DNA of 64,000 nt from contig VXAY01006792.1 in the NCBI GenBank assembly GCA_013399855.1, positions 186,001 to 250,000 on the forward strand, written 5' to 3'. How positions within the stretch are numbered: position 1 is the first letter of the stretch; each line of letters starts with the position of its first letter. Below, piece after piece: positions 23,401-35,346 of the stretch. The position numbers were made by a program, and so were the translations under genes. This DNA is from Oxyruncus cristatus. Lineage: Eukaryota > Chordata > Aves > Passeriformes > Cotingidae. The notes beneath the pieces are model-generated. The model was given only the letters and a program-made list of their open reading frames with translations. It made no database searches and was not told the DNA's origin.

Positions 23401-25539
23401 AGCCCCGACTTCGGCTCTATACAAGAATGAACTGGGCACAATTTCCAAGCGATCCAAGGGCTGTCTGCTGGGACACAGGGAGAGAGGCTTCTAATCCAAA
23501 CAATGCGGGGAAGGCGTTATGCAAAATTGCTTCTCCATCCCCTTCCTTCCCACTCTTTCTCTTTGCATCATGTCGACAGAGGACGTTTCTCCTGGCTGTG
23601 GCCCGGCTGCTGCAGCGCTCTCAGCATGGGCTTCTGCAGCCCCCCGGGGGAGAAGTGCTGTTTCATAGAGAGGTTCAGCATTTCATAAATTGGCTTCTTT
23701 TCCCATGGATGTGAAACCCAGCCTTCTCTTAAATATTCTATAAAGGAAACTGCCCCCAACCCATTAAAATAGATAGGGAAACAGATCATTAATTAAATAA
23801 ATATTTTTTTTTCTTGGGCAATTAGAAAGGATTTGTTCCAAGGAAATGGATTTTTTTTTTTTTTCTTTTTAGATACTGAGTGCTTCTACAGGGTCTGGCT
23901 GTGGGTGAAGGGGTTAGAGGGCCTTGTGTAAATCTCACCTACCCCAGCACTTCTCCACCAGCCATGTGGTGGGGGATGCCATGGTCAGTGTGTGGCACAC
24001 AAAGAGAAAATTTAAATCCAAAGTTATAACCAAAAGAAAAGCCAAAGCAATTTTAATTTCAGTGTGTCAAAATAGCACATTTTGACACAGTCAGAACTTT
24101 TCCTCCCTTTTACATATGATTGTGGAAAAGTTTTCAGTTACGGTGACACTTAAATCTCTGAGAAGAAAGGCCTCCATCAAAGTTTGTCTAAGTAGTCCCA
24201 GAGAACATGATTTATTTCCTAATGAAATCCATTTTCTAATGTATTAAATACTATTCTCTTGGTTTTTAAAACACAGTTCTGCTGAGGAGAACTAGGGAAA
24301 AGGAGCGACTCCAGGTGCACACAGGCCTGAATCCTGGTCACAGCTTTGCCACTTGATCTATTGTACTTCAAGGATGTCCCTTGGCACAGCCACTTTTCCC
24401 GGTTAAAAACAACAGAAACACCTTTTGCAAAAGCGTGGTTATGGTGCTGACAGGAAGCACGAAATGAACCAAAAATACACGTGAGCTGTATGGGATCGGT
24501 GCATCTCAACCCTTCGCTGTGTCTGCAGTTGTGCTTGGCAAAGCACGGCCAGAGGTTCCGCTCTGCTTCTCTAACACCTTTTTTTTTCTTTTTTTTCCTA
24601 AATCAGAGAGCATGAATGACCGCAAATACCAGGGACCTGAGATGCACAAGAGATATTTGACTTTTTGTAGGAACTGTGCCCCTGATCCAAAAATCAGGCC
24701 CTCCTCCAGGGTTTGAAATCTGGCATTGAAAGAGCAGACCACCATAAATCATTAGTCACTTCTCAAAATCACAGCCAATTCTGCACAAAATGAGAAAACG
24801 TTCTGCTGGAAGTTAAAAGAACAATCTATAAGTGGTTTTAGCAGCTACTGTGCGTCCCTGCTGTACTAAGTTATTTAACCTGAGACTAAGTTTCTTCCCA
24901 GGCTCCTAGCCCAACATGGCATGTTTTCTCTGCTGGAGATTCAGTTCTTGTACATCATGTAGTAAATATAAAAAAGGAGGTTTACAGACCACTGAATAGA
25001 GAAATCTCTTTCCAGGTCAATGCAAGAAATTATAGAGCATTGGAAAGCCCTAGTTTTATCTCCTGCCAAAGGAGGGATTAAGCTACAATGATTCCCAGGC
25101 CCAGGGTCTTTTTTTTTCCTTTGCCTCTGCCTTCTTTGAGTGCAAATTGACAGAGACGAGTTTTCACTCCAAACAGCTGTCTGTTATTTGAATGGAGTCA
25201 GTTCCTAATCCCAGACATGACTGCCATCAGAGGCTGCTGTAGTGGAAATGTTTCTAGTATCAAAACAAAGCCTCTGGCACAAAGATCTGTTTGAGAGGGC
25301 TCTGCGCATAACCTCTGCTTTCAAATACTATCTTTTCTCTAAAGGCAGTGCTCTGCTGGCTACCAGACTAGTCATTACCCATTTAATGGGTAGGCTGTGT
25401 GGCAGTTCACGCAGAAGGGCGTGCGGGAAAGACGCTGAAGCTCCGCCAGCTCCATCAGAGAGCAATGGGACCCACCCAGCAGAAAGCAGGGGCCTCTTGA
25501 AGCTCTGCACCACCACAACTGAGGCGGCTGCCCAGGCAG
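20416..25539. other. Non-genic unique sequence
   Basis: No gene is supported. Contents are two acceptor/donor-flanked open segments (20777-20893 and 22429-22465, see findings), an AT-rich block at 21.4-21.7 kb, a purine-rich stretch at 22052-22109, a CpG-richer patch at about 23365-23665, a long T-rich run at 23851-23870, and a hairpin at 24063-24089. The final few hundred bases hold a frame (from 25242) that runs into the CR1 5' end and is not a gene. Confidence 0.55.
24063..24089. repeat. Perfect 11-bp inverted repeat, 5-base loop
   Basis: TGTGTCAAAAT (24063-24073) and ATTTTGACACA (24079-24089) are exact reverse complements around AGCAC. Each arm holds a TGTCA/TGACA core, a TALE-homeodomain-like half site. 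It could be a small hairpin, a dimeric binding site or a relic of terminal inverted repeats; the sequence does not decide between these. Confidence 0.7.
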
Positions 25540-25574
25540 AGCTCTGGAAGGGAAACGCTGTGACCCTGGAGTTG

Positions 25575-25815
25575 GGCTCCAGGGAGTGCCAGTACTGTGC
25601 AGCAGCAGTGAGACACGTGTGGGAGGTGTGCCCAGGTAAAGGAGCTCTCGCTCAGTGACAGAGCTCTGGGAGGAGTAGAGTTGGTTGAGGAGTATCAGGG
25701 AGAGTGAGAGAGATTGCCAGCTGGAATCACACCCTGCCTTCACTGGGAGAAGCACAGCAGGCAGACAGGACACGCAATATGGAGCATTCCCTAACCCTCT
25801 CTCTGCGTGTCACTG
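25575..25815 (+). pseudogene. CR1 ORF1 N-terminal remnant
   Basis: Across frames the segment reads ECQYCAAAVRHVWEVCP, then after stops and frameshifts a piece like VREIASWNHTLPSLGEAQQA with DRTRNMEHSL following. This corresponds to the cysteine-bearing start and adjoining charged region of CR1 ORF1. Two in-frame stops (near 25655 and 25690) and frame changes disable it. Its presence shows that the insertion was reverse-transcribed to, or close to, the element's 5' end. Confidence 0.65.
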
Positions 25816-25844
25816 GAACACAGTGACATAAGGGATTTGGGGCA

Positions 25845-26880
25845 ATGGCAGGTCCTGCTTGACTGGCCTGATCTCATTCCGTGACAAGGTGACTCTCATA
25901 GTGGATGAGAGAAAGCCTGTTCATGCTGTCTAGGTAGACTTTAGTAAAGCCTTTGACACACTTTTCCACAGCATTCTCCTGGAGAAACTGGCTGCTCATG
26001 GCTTGGATGGGTGCACTGTTCACTGGATAAAAAACTGGCTGGACGGCCAGGCCCAGAGAGTGGTGGGGAATGGAGTTCTCCACCAGTGGGGACCAGTCAC
26101 CAATGGTGTCCCTCAGGCATGCTCAGGAAGCTTGCAGATGACACCAAGTTGGAGAGGAGTGTTGATCTGATGAAGGGCAGGAAGGCTTTGGAGAAGGATC
26201 TGGACAGGCTGGATTGATGGCCCCAAACCTGAGGTTCAACAAGGCCAAGCGCTGGGTCCTGCCCTTAAGTCACAACAACCCTCTGCTGCACTACAGGCTG
26301 GGGGCAGAGTGGCTGGAAAACTGCCCAGAGGAAAAGATCCTTGGGGAACTGGATGACAGTGGCTGAACAGGAGCCAGCATGTCCCCGGGTGGCCAAGAAG
26401 GCCAATGGCATCCTGGCTTGGATCAGACATAGTGTGGCCAACAGGACCAGGGCAGTGATTGTCCCCCTGTACTTCACACTGGTGAGGCCACACCTCAGAT
26501 CCTGTGTTCAGTTTGGGGCATCTCACAACAAGAAAGACACTGAGGTGCTGGAGCGTGTCCAGAGGAGGGCAATAAAGCTGGGGAAGGGTCTGGAGCACAG
26601 GTCTGATGAGGAGCAGTTGAGGGAGCTGGGGGTGTTCAGCCTGGAGAAAAGGAGGCTCAGGGGGAGACCTTATTACCCTCAACAAGAAGGAAGTTGTAGT
26701 GTGGTGTGAGTCAGTCTCTTCTCCCAAATAAAAAGAGACAGGACCAGAGGAAATGGCCTCAAGCTGTGCCAGGGGAGATTTGGATTGGATATTGGGAAAA
26801 ATTTCTTCATGAAAAACGTTGTTGAACGTGGTGCCCAGGGCACTAGTGGAGTTGCCATCTCTGGGGTTATTTAAAAAAAT
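25845..26880 (+). pseudogene. CR1 ORF2 reverse transcriptase remnant
   Basis: Recognisable blocks in order are VDFSKAFDT-like (about 25928-25962), ILLEKLAAHGLDG, WIKNWLDGQAQR, NGVPQ, the ADDTKLERSVDL segment near 26135, [66 protein letters not shown] (26394-26520), [17 protein letters not shown], and [15 protein letters not shown]. The usual phenylalanine of the catalytic FADD motif is replaced by leucine, next to a deletion that shifts frame. The final portion retains [23 protein letters not shown] sequence. This is a dead copy. Confidence 0.85.
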
Positions 26881-26998
26881 ATGTAAATGTGGCACTTGGG
26901 GACATGCTTTTGTGGTGAACTTGGCAGCGCTGTGTTAACAGTTGAAGTCAATGATCTTAAAGGTCTTTTCCAAGTGTAATGATTCTATGATTCTATGA

Positions 26999-28163
26999 AT
27001 TAAGAAAAGATGCACTCTATTTTGCATAATTATAAAGGAGGAAAATCAATATAAGAGGCTCAAATGAAAATCAGTTGTTGGAATCCTTTTATTTATTTTT
27101 TCTTTTAATGTGTGTTTTCCCTCCTTCAATTTTCATTCGGAAATTGGAGCTTCAAGTGAAGTGGGCTGAAATAATGAATGGGATTGTTCTGAGAATTTTA
27201 CTTCCCAAAGATCAGTTGCTGGAAGTGCTCATACCAACCATTAATACTAAAATGTCTAAGAGTTTAGGTAAAATAAACACTCTCAGTATTTCTCTAGTTA
27301 CTTGCCAATCCATACTTGTTTTTTAAAAAACTCAAAAGATCATGCTCTGCTGATCTGCACAGCATTTAATTCCAAATATTGTCGCCCTTGCTTGCCTCAA
27401 ATTAGGGAGAAAAATCCCAGATGGTGTAATAATTTCGCTTAGCTTGGGATGTCATGGAAGAGCTAAGGTCTCTTACTGCTCGTGTTGACCATTTCTTTCC
27501 TGAATATTTGCAGAGGACTTGCTCTGTTTGCCTCATGCCTTATCTGTAAGACCATGACAGCAACAGTTGCGTTGTTAAAAATTCTGTCCACTCATTCCAC
27601 CAGGACCTGTTCACACAGCAACAAGGACGCTGCACCTTGTCTTGGTCACACGTATAACAAGAAGACCTGTCACTGAGTTAAAAACGCATGAAAGGAGATT
27701 GACCTTTCACTAGTGCTGCAGAAAACCAGCACACCAAGTTTCTGACTAGATGCTGAAACCAGGGCTGAACTGGTCAAGCTTAAGTATCCAAATCTGTATG
27801 GTTTTATTTAGGAGAGGGGATGAAAATTGGGTCTCAACATCACAGAGCATGATTCAGGGAACTCAAGTCACTTGCTAATAGCTGCAAAGAGACTGCAGAT
27901 TAGGAGTAGGGACATGCCTGGGATCCAAATATGAGGCTGTCATTTCTGCTAGAAAGCGCAGGAAGGGAAGATGCATCCTCCAATGCCAGAACCACTCTGC
28001 TGGGCTGCAGTGCCCTCATCTTCCTCAGAACACCCTTCACATCAAAGTACAGCAGCACAAGTCCCACTTCTCCAATTGCCAGAGTTGCTTTGGTTCAAAG
28101 TGGGTCAGGAAAATATCCTCTATAACACCAGCTGTGCTCCTTGAAAGGTAAAGAAGATCTATC
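26999..28163. other. Non-genic unique sequence
   Basis: No gene was recognised. A weak resemblance to the ancient retroposon tail motif occurs around 27840-27950 (CAAGTCACTTGC followed by GCCTGGGATCC), too short to annotate separately. Confidence 0.55.
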
Positions 28164-28236
28164 TCTGCCCGTGGCAGGGGGGTTGGAATTAATTGATCTC
28201 CAAGGTCCCTTCGAACCCAAACCATTTTAGCATTCT
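28164..28236 (+). mobile_element. CR1 LINE 3' tail fragment
   Basis: TGCCCGTGGCAGGGGGGTTGG, then TTGATCTCCAAGGTCCCTTCGAACCC and AAACCATTTTAGCATTCT, is the last 70 or so bases of a CR1 element in plus orientation. The terminal octamers are decayed. It is severely truncated. Confidence 0.8.
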
Positions 28237-28432
28237 TTGCAAGCAGCCATGCTGAGGATAGACACTGCAGGGGAAAAGAGATCAGTCAGCAGAAAATGGT
28301 ACATGAATTGGCAAAACACACACAGTGGGAAGGGCTGGAGCTTGATGGGCCTTGACAGTGCTGGTACAGCCCCTACAAAGGCACGTCAAGCGCTTTAGAT
28401 AATGAAAAGCTCGGTACTGAAGCATGTCTCTC

Positions 28433-28463
28433 TAATTGATTACTGCATTTGGCACAGTAATCC
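28433..28463. promoter_or_regulatory. Clustered homeodomain-type sites
   Basis: TAATTGATTA (28433-28442) is an exact palindromic P2-type paired-class homeodomain dimer site. TAATCC (28458-28463) is a K50 (OTX/CRX/GSC-type) core 15 bases downstream. Both sit in otherwise repeat-free sequence. Such short motifs occur by chance, so function is only inferred from their closeness. Confidence 0.25.
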
Positions 28464-31400
28464 CTCTCAAATTGACTTAATGCTCCGTTCAAGAAGCTTT
28501 GGAAGCTCTGGCAGGGTCGGCTGCCCTGCCGGCAGCTGCTATTGGGATCCTCTGAGGTGCCCGGCTGGCTCTCCCTGCTTGCTGGGGCAGACAGTGGTTG
28601 GTGCCAGTTGTACTTCCATGGTGAAAGGAATGGCCTGCCAAAGCAAAAGGCATGAAGAGACAGCTCGGAGAGGTTGGTAATCAGACACTGGCTTGTTGCT
28701 GTAGAGCACCCTCAGTTTAAAAGTGATATTCCCTCCCTTCCTTCATCTGCAGCTCACTAAAGCACTGAACTCCTGTTGGGGAAACACCAACACCTAGAAA
28801 CAGTTTTCAATCCAAACTGAAAAGGTGCCCAACAACAGCTAATGAGGAGCAATTTCAATCAGCCTCTTGGGAGGCTCCTGCAGGAGGTTGCAGCCGGATC
28901 AGAACCACAGACATCTTCTTTGAGCTGCGCTGGAGACGGCAGGGCATCAGTGTGAGGACAGATCCAAATGATGGGCTACAGAGCCTGTCCTTGAGCTAAT
29001 CCATCAGCTGCACCAACCCAACAATCTGTGGTGGAAATCCAAGGAGAAAAGCCTCTTAGGGGTGGTGGGGCACAAAAGGTGCAGAAGGGGTTATGGGGAA
29101 GGATGTCTTCTGCACAGTCTATGCTGTGTCTTTATGCAAAGGCAACAAAACCAGAAATGTATGCTTGCTTATTTGTTCTTACAGGTGAGTAGAAATTTCC
29201 CTTTTCATTGCTGAAATAACTGGCCATCTTGGAGACATAATCCATCCTGCTTTCAAAACTATGAGGGTGACTGCAGTCCAAATCCACAAAGTCCTTTGCT
29301 CCTTTGCCTGGGAGTCGGGGAATTTTACTCAGATCTCTGTCCTACGTGACCTAAAGCATCTGTCCTGACACAGCAGAAGCAATGTCTTGAATCAGTAGCC
29401 CATGGGCAGGAACAAGTGGGATTTCTGGAAAACAGGGACATCTCAAGCCAACCTCTCCACTAGACCTAGGATCTTTTAGAACTGTCCTTTAGTTGTTCTT
29501 TAGCTTAGGAGATTCTCCATCTTCCTTTGTAAAGTGCAAACAAAACCCTTCTGCATCTGACAGATTTTGTCTGAAGGGAGGTATCGATGTCTATTGATGG
29601 AGACTGTTCAATTGCCTCGGCAGGTGACACCATCTGGAAAAGGTTATTTACATCTGCATTTTCTCACAGCTTGGGACAAGGTGATAGTAATGGGAGAGTG
29701 TCCTAGGACGTCAATAGAAACTTCAGACTTTACTTGCTATCACAGCTGTAGAAGTGGGACGTTATCTCTAACAAATGTTTTTAAGTGACAGGAAGATTTT
29801 CTTTCCAAGTAAGCACCAGTGTTCACTATGATGGCTTATTGTGGAGGTAAATTTGGGCAGGTTTAACTTTTAACATTTTTCAGAATTTTGTGGGGACATT
29901 TTTTCTAAAACGGCAAAAAACTTTGAAGAAAGAATTTAAATGAAAAATCACTTTTGGACCATTCCCCAGCACCTCTTCCAGAGAAGACATACCTTAATCC
30001 ACAGCATTTCCAGGTCAGAAACCAATTGGTTTTTTGTATCATTTTAAAGAACAGAAAATACTCAAAGCCTCTTTGCAGAGTGGGTGGGCAGAGAAAAACT
30101 GATCTCTAATGTTTGGAATCTAAATTTCACTGTTGTAAGACAGTGCAGAAGCTTGCATTAATTACCCTAGTGGTAGACTGAAAGGTTGGCTTGTACTTTT
30201 ATTTCCTTCCTAAACAGCTTTGCTGGTCTGTAAACCTCTACAGATCATGTTCAGAATTTCTGTAGCTGATACCCAGGCCAATTTGTGAGGCATCCCAAAG
30301 GCTGAATCTACAGTGCCATTATTTGGGGCGGGGGTTGCCTTTCCTGGGCCTTGCCAGGAGCAGATATGTGGAGGTGGAGGGAATAACATGAAATGTTTTA
30401 ATCAAGTGCTTTTGCTAATGCACATCCCACAAGCCACGAATGCTCCAGATGACCTCTGCCAAGGGTAGCTTAAAAGTTTTTTTCTGAGAAACAACCTCTC
30501 CTCATCATCATCATCCTGGCCCCTCACAGCCCAACAGAGGGTTAGGGTGATCTAACACTGTGTTCCTGAGACACTGTGCTCCTGAGGGCATTGGATGAGA
30601 GGAGGATAAAGGTTGCTGTAAGTAGGAACCTTCAGATAAGAATGTCCCAGCTCTGTTTTCCTCCATGACCATCAATCCGCTTCTCATCCCTGAGCCTCTC
30701 CCTTGCTTTCCCTGCTTTGAAACAAAAGGTCCGTTCAGGGAATGCCAAAGTGCAACTGGATAAAAATGAAAAAAAGCCATCATCTTTCCCTCTGGTCCTC
30801 TTAGGGTGTCTGAAAGGGCATGCTCAGCACACAAAAAAAACCTGCTGACTTCACACTCTGCTGGAGAAGGCGATTTGAAACCAACAAAAATAATTGTCGC
30901 TGTGTTTAGCCAGAGTCAATAAAAGCACTAAGGGCCTGGCAGTGTCAAACCCAGGAGAAAATAAATTGCCTGTTCACGAGCACTCCCTACAATGTGTCCT
31001 GAAAAGAAGTTTTCTTTTCTTTCTCCTCAAAAAAAAAAAAAAGTAGAGAGAGCTGAGATGAGGGAGAGCCTAGCAAGGTATATTTCATGTCTAATGATAT
31101 TGTTTTAGTGGTGAGCAATACACTGTAGGGTCTTGAATAATGGCATAGGAAAGAAAAAATAAAAGCCCTGCTTACACTGATTGCCTGTTGCATCACATAG
31201 TAAATCTGAGGTGAAGTGTCTTATTTTTAGGGACAGGCAAAAAAGTTACAAAAGCAACAGTGTGACATGATCTATCTTTTTCAAAATGCCTATAATTTTG
31301 GATGGCCAGCCTGAGACACAGTAAAATCTGCCTTCAGAAGGGTGAAGAGTTCATCACAGTCTCCAGATTGCTAGCATGTTTTAACCCTGAAAAATGAAGG

Positions 31401-32123
31401 TGCCTAGTACTACACCTAGAGGGGATCAGACCTGTGGGGATCAGACTATCCGTAATAATGCCTGGTTTTACTTCCTAGCTCTACCAATCTCCCTAACAGC
31501 AGTGCTTTCCACCTTTACAACCTCACCTAAAGCCACCAGCCACTTTTGAAAACCAAAGCCAAAAACAGAGTTATAACAGTTTTCAGAGATCACTAGAGCA
31601 TGAGGGAAAGCCAAGTTCAAGTGATGTTTTGCTGAATGTTTTAACAAAATTAAACAGAATATGGTAGAATGTAGAGATTAAAAAGTAGGGCAGAAAATAC
31701 AGTGCTATTTGTGTTTCCTGGTAACCTCCTAATTTAGCCTTGTTTGTCTTAGCAGTGTTAGGTGCACAACATGAGGGACTTCATTTTTAACCCAAAGCTA
31801 TCTCCTGGGTGTTGTTAGACATCCATGCAGACCTTAAACATGTCTGGTATTTACAGGCCCACCTTTGAATGTCTTGCTCAGTGTATAAAAACATCCTGTC
31901 TGTGAAGAAGGACACACTGTTCCCATGATATTGACACATGTCATCTTTTAATTAAGCAAAAAATGATCATTCAGTGAGTCAGGAGTGATGTGGTGAGAGT
32001 GAAGGCAGCAGTTAACCCAGAGAGTTGAGGAGGAAAATTGACAGTACGCAGAAATAGGGATGGGGTTGAAAATCAGTCAGCCAGTGATCTTTTTCTTTGG
32101 AAACATCTGAATGGATGGAAAGT

Positions 32124-32162
32124 GCTGGCTAGCACTTTCTGTTGGGGAAAGTGCTAGCCAGC
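32124..32162. repeat. Perfect 16-bp inverted repeat with 7-base loop
   Basis: GCTGGCTAGCACTTTC (32124-32139) and GAAAGTGCTAGCCAGC (32147-32162) are exact reverse complements around TGTTGGG. The flanks (AAGT left, TAGC right) do not extend the pairing. A transcript from either strand would form a strong hairpin, though the stem is shorter than a typical pre-miRNA. No transposon ends or target duplications were recognised around it. Confidence 0.85.
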
Positions 32163-35100
32163 TAGCAGGAGGGGAGTTGGGTTTATATGTCTCTGTGGCC
32201 CATCTACCACAGACACCTTGGTACCCCCAAGAAGGGAGGAATGTCCCCACCAAACAAACAGAAGTAGAAATGCCAACTTCTCTCTTCCAGAGCAAAGGGT
32301 CTGTTTTGCTTGGACAAGGTGACCACCATTTTCACCTTTGAGGCTGGATATGTCCTGAAGAAGATTGAACCCAAATGCAGGTTGTTTTTCTCTTGTTCAC
32401 ATCTGCCATCCCTTGGCTACAAACCCAGTCGGATTTCACAAAGGCAAAATTTGTTTCTTACAGAAAGGAAGAAGGCTGAACACACAGCTGCCGGGTACTG
32501 GAAAACACTCCCTGCTGCATGCAAAACCTCGTATCACATTTTTAATTAGATGTGACAGCTCATGGTTCAAGCATGTGAGGAATTCCAGGCTGGATGAAAA
32601 GGGACCAGGCAGAGATCAATAGGGATAAAGAGGCAGCGATAAGAAGAAGGACCTGCTTAATCTTGTTTTTATCTCTGTTTATTTATCCTCTGTCAGTGGC
32701 GCTCTCCTGATCAAACACACAGGCATGTAGAATCCAGTGCATTTACTCCTTACGACACGACGATAACAACAGCGCTGGCGCTCACATCCCCGTCCACCCC
32801 ATCCCTTGGCAAACAGGGTCGTCTGCTGGCTGACATGAAGCCTCGCTGCCGTGTTTGCTCTCGGGCACTTATCGCCTCGTCAGGGCACTCAGCTCAGCGT
32901 GTCTCCTTTCCCTGCCCTTACAGTGATAGCCAGTGTCGCTCCTCTCCCACACCTTCTCACTTGACAACTTGTATGGTGGCCCGGCTGGAGATCCAGGGGG
33001 TGTCAGAGAATGGAGGTGCTTGGTCCTCGTCTCCTGCTGCCTTAAGGAGACCAGCTCTTTTCAAAGTGCTTGTACTCTGCGACTCATTTGATTGTTTTAA
33101 GGTGTAGAAATCACAGTTTTCATTGCTTTTCAAAAAAGACAAGGCAGTTGAGAGGGCGAGGGTCTGGGGCCCCTGGTGGACCTCAGCAGGAAGCATCACA
33201 TGCAAGTCAAGACAGGGCTGGGCACTCATTCATTAGTCCTCGTTGTCAGGGTTAAGTGGGGATTTTGTCTCTGATTTACACTCTTTCTGATGGCTCTGCT
33301 CTATTTCAACTTCAAATTTGGACTCAAAATATATATCTCTGCTCTTGGGGTTTCACCAGCCTGTTTATACAAAGCAGGGGCGCTGGGCAGCCTCTGCAGT
33401 GGAGAGACCTGCAGGAAAGCATGGCTGGGATTTTCATGAGATGTGGGACCCAATACTGCCTTCTGTACCAGCGCCCTTTTCACTGTCTGCATGCACAAGT
33501 AAATCAAGCCCCAGGGCAGCTGCTTGATTTCGAGCAGCTGAGGGTAGAGCAGGATTTTTGGAGAGCAATATGAGTCACATATGCTGTGACTCCAGAGGAG
33601 AAATCAGTACAAAATATATGGCAGCCCATACTTAGCCATATATTCTCTGGGCTATTCCCAACCCCCCAGGCTTGTTGAATAAACCTAATCCAAGCAAGGT
33701 TATTTTAAATATCATTGCATCTATTTCCAGGATAATTTGTGTGCCAAAAGTGCAACAAGCCTTGCCTTCCATTCAAGGTTTTTCTACATGAAGTTTGCAC
33801 AAGGTAAAATATTTTCAGCACTGTCCTAATTCCCATCAATCTCTATTGCAAGTTAGCAATTTCTGTAAGGTACTACAAAACATTAATCGTCATAACCACC
33901 AGCACATCATAGGCTTAACTTCCAGTCTAGATCAATGTAGAGGGAAGATTCTGATGGCATACTTAAACACTTGCACTGGCAGTGGCATTACCAAAAAGTG
34001 AATACAACACTTTTATAAACCCAGATTAGTGTCTTTCTAAACTTAGATATTTCACTAAAATACCCAAGCTAAACTTATTCAGTTTAGGCTGTTGCTGTAA
34101 TCTGCAGAGGTTGCCCAGACTGAGCTGGTCTGTCTTGCATCTTTTGGTGGTGCCTCAGTCTTTCTGTTGTCTAAGGAGAAGAACTTGAGTTACTGTGTAC
34201 CTTGCTTAAACAACAACACTTGCAACAGATTAATCAGGCCAAGGCATTTTTACAAATTACTTTTAACTTACTTGGCACCTTTGAGATAAGCAAAAGCTTC
34301 ACAGGTGTTCTATACCAAAAGAGAAATGTTTGCTTTACAATTTCCCAGTGTTCACTGGGGACAGAATGTGTCTTTGAGGTGGGATGTTGCTGTTCATCTA
34401 TCCAAAATGAGTCAGAAAAATCTCCTGTCAGGATCACTAGCCAACAAACAGCAACATGTTTAAACGACGTAGAGCTCCTAAGTTTGCTTTCATAGATGAG
34501 GTTTGCAGCTGACACTTCTCTAACCATGGTGTTGCCTCTTGTCTGCACAAAAGGATGCCCAGGACTTACACATTCTAGAAGGAGATTAAAGTTTCTCTTT
34601 TTGGCATGCCCTCCAAGACTGTCCAAGCAACGGGAGGTAAAACCCCCTAAACCACCAATTGTTTTTCACCTATGTGTTCAGTTTCTTTGTTAACAGGCTT
34701 TGACTTTTTTTTAAGATGTGTTCACACCAGGAAGAAACTCTGTGTGTCCCCTCCTAATCCTTGCCTAAACCTCACCCTTACCATTACCCTTGTCATGACC
34801 CCTGCAGCTATCAGAGAGCTGTTCCACTTCCAATCGTATCAGTAATAGTTATCTTCTATCACCTTGCTCCTCTTTGTCTAATTAGCTATCTCCATCTTGT
34901 GCAGGTAGGCACAAGAATCAGATTTCTTAGATGATACCCTGACACAGATATTAATAGTAACTATTTTAAGTGTATTTGGGTCTTGCAAGGGCTGCAGCAC
35001 TGAGTGGTGTGAGGACATCCCAACTTGATGAATTACCTGGGGTCTGGATGCCCTTGGGAGGAGCTGGGGGATTTAGACTTGGTCTGTTCCTTAGCAAGCT

Positions 35101-35346
35101 ACCCTTTACATCCCTCAAAAAATTTCAAATTAAGTAATTTTTAATATTATCTAACCCTGGTCAGAAGAGAAATGCTGGAATCAGATTTGGCATTGAACCC
35201 CAGCACACAGGATGAAATCTAGACTGTGTTCTCCCACAGTCTGAGCATATTCTCATTCAGAGTCCCTTGTTAGAAAAAACAGGAATCTGTGAAATATGGA
35301 TCTGAGTTCAGGTTCAAATCCAGAACTCTAGGTTTATTCAGATACA

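Larger units (their letters stand above)
25540..26998 (+). mobile_element. CR1 LINE with large internal deletion
   Basis: The 3' end is clear: two ATTCTATG octamers at about 26980-26997, preceded by GATCTTAAAGGTCTTTTCC. From about 25845 the sequence follows CR1 ORF2 reverse transcriptase (LTGLIS-RDKVT, then VDFSKAFDT-like, HGLDGCTVHWIKNWLDGQAQRV). Yet 25575-25815 matches the CR1 ORF1 start region, so this copy keeps its 5' part and joins it directly to the RT palm. Normally these are separated by roughly 2-3 kb. A second deletion of about 70 bases lies near 26118-26135, just before the ADDTKL motif, and a third small one near 26670-26700. The exact 5' boundary is uncertain (about 25530-25580). 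The copy cannot encode active protein. Confidence 0.88.

Noticed and set aside
32124..32162. Annotating the hairpin as a microRNA gene
   Set aside because: The stem is only 16 bp and the flanks do not pair, shorter than a canonical precursor. There is no expression evidence.
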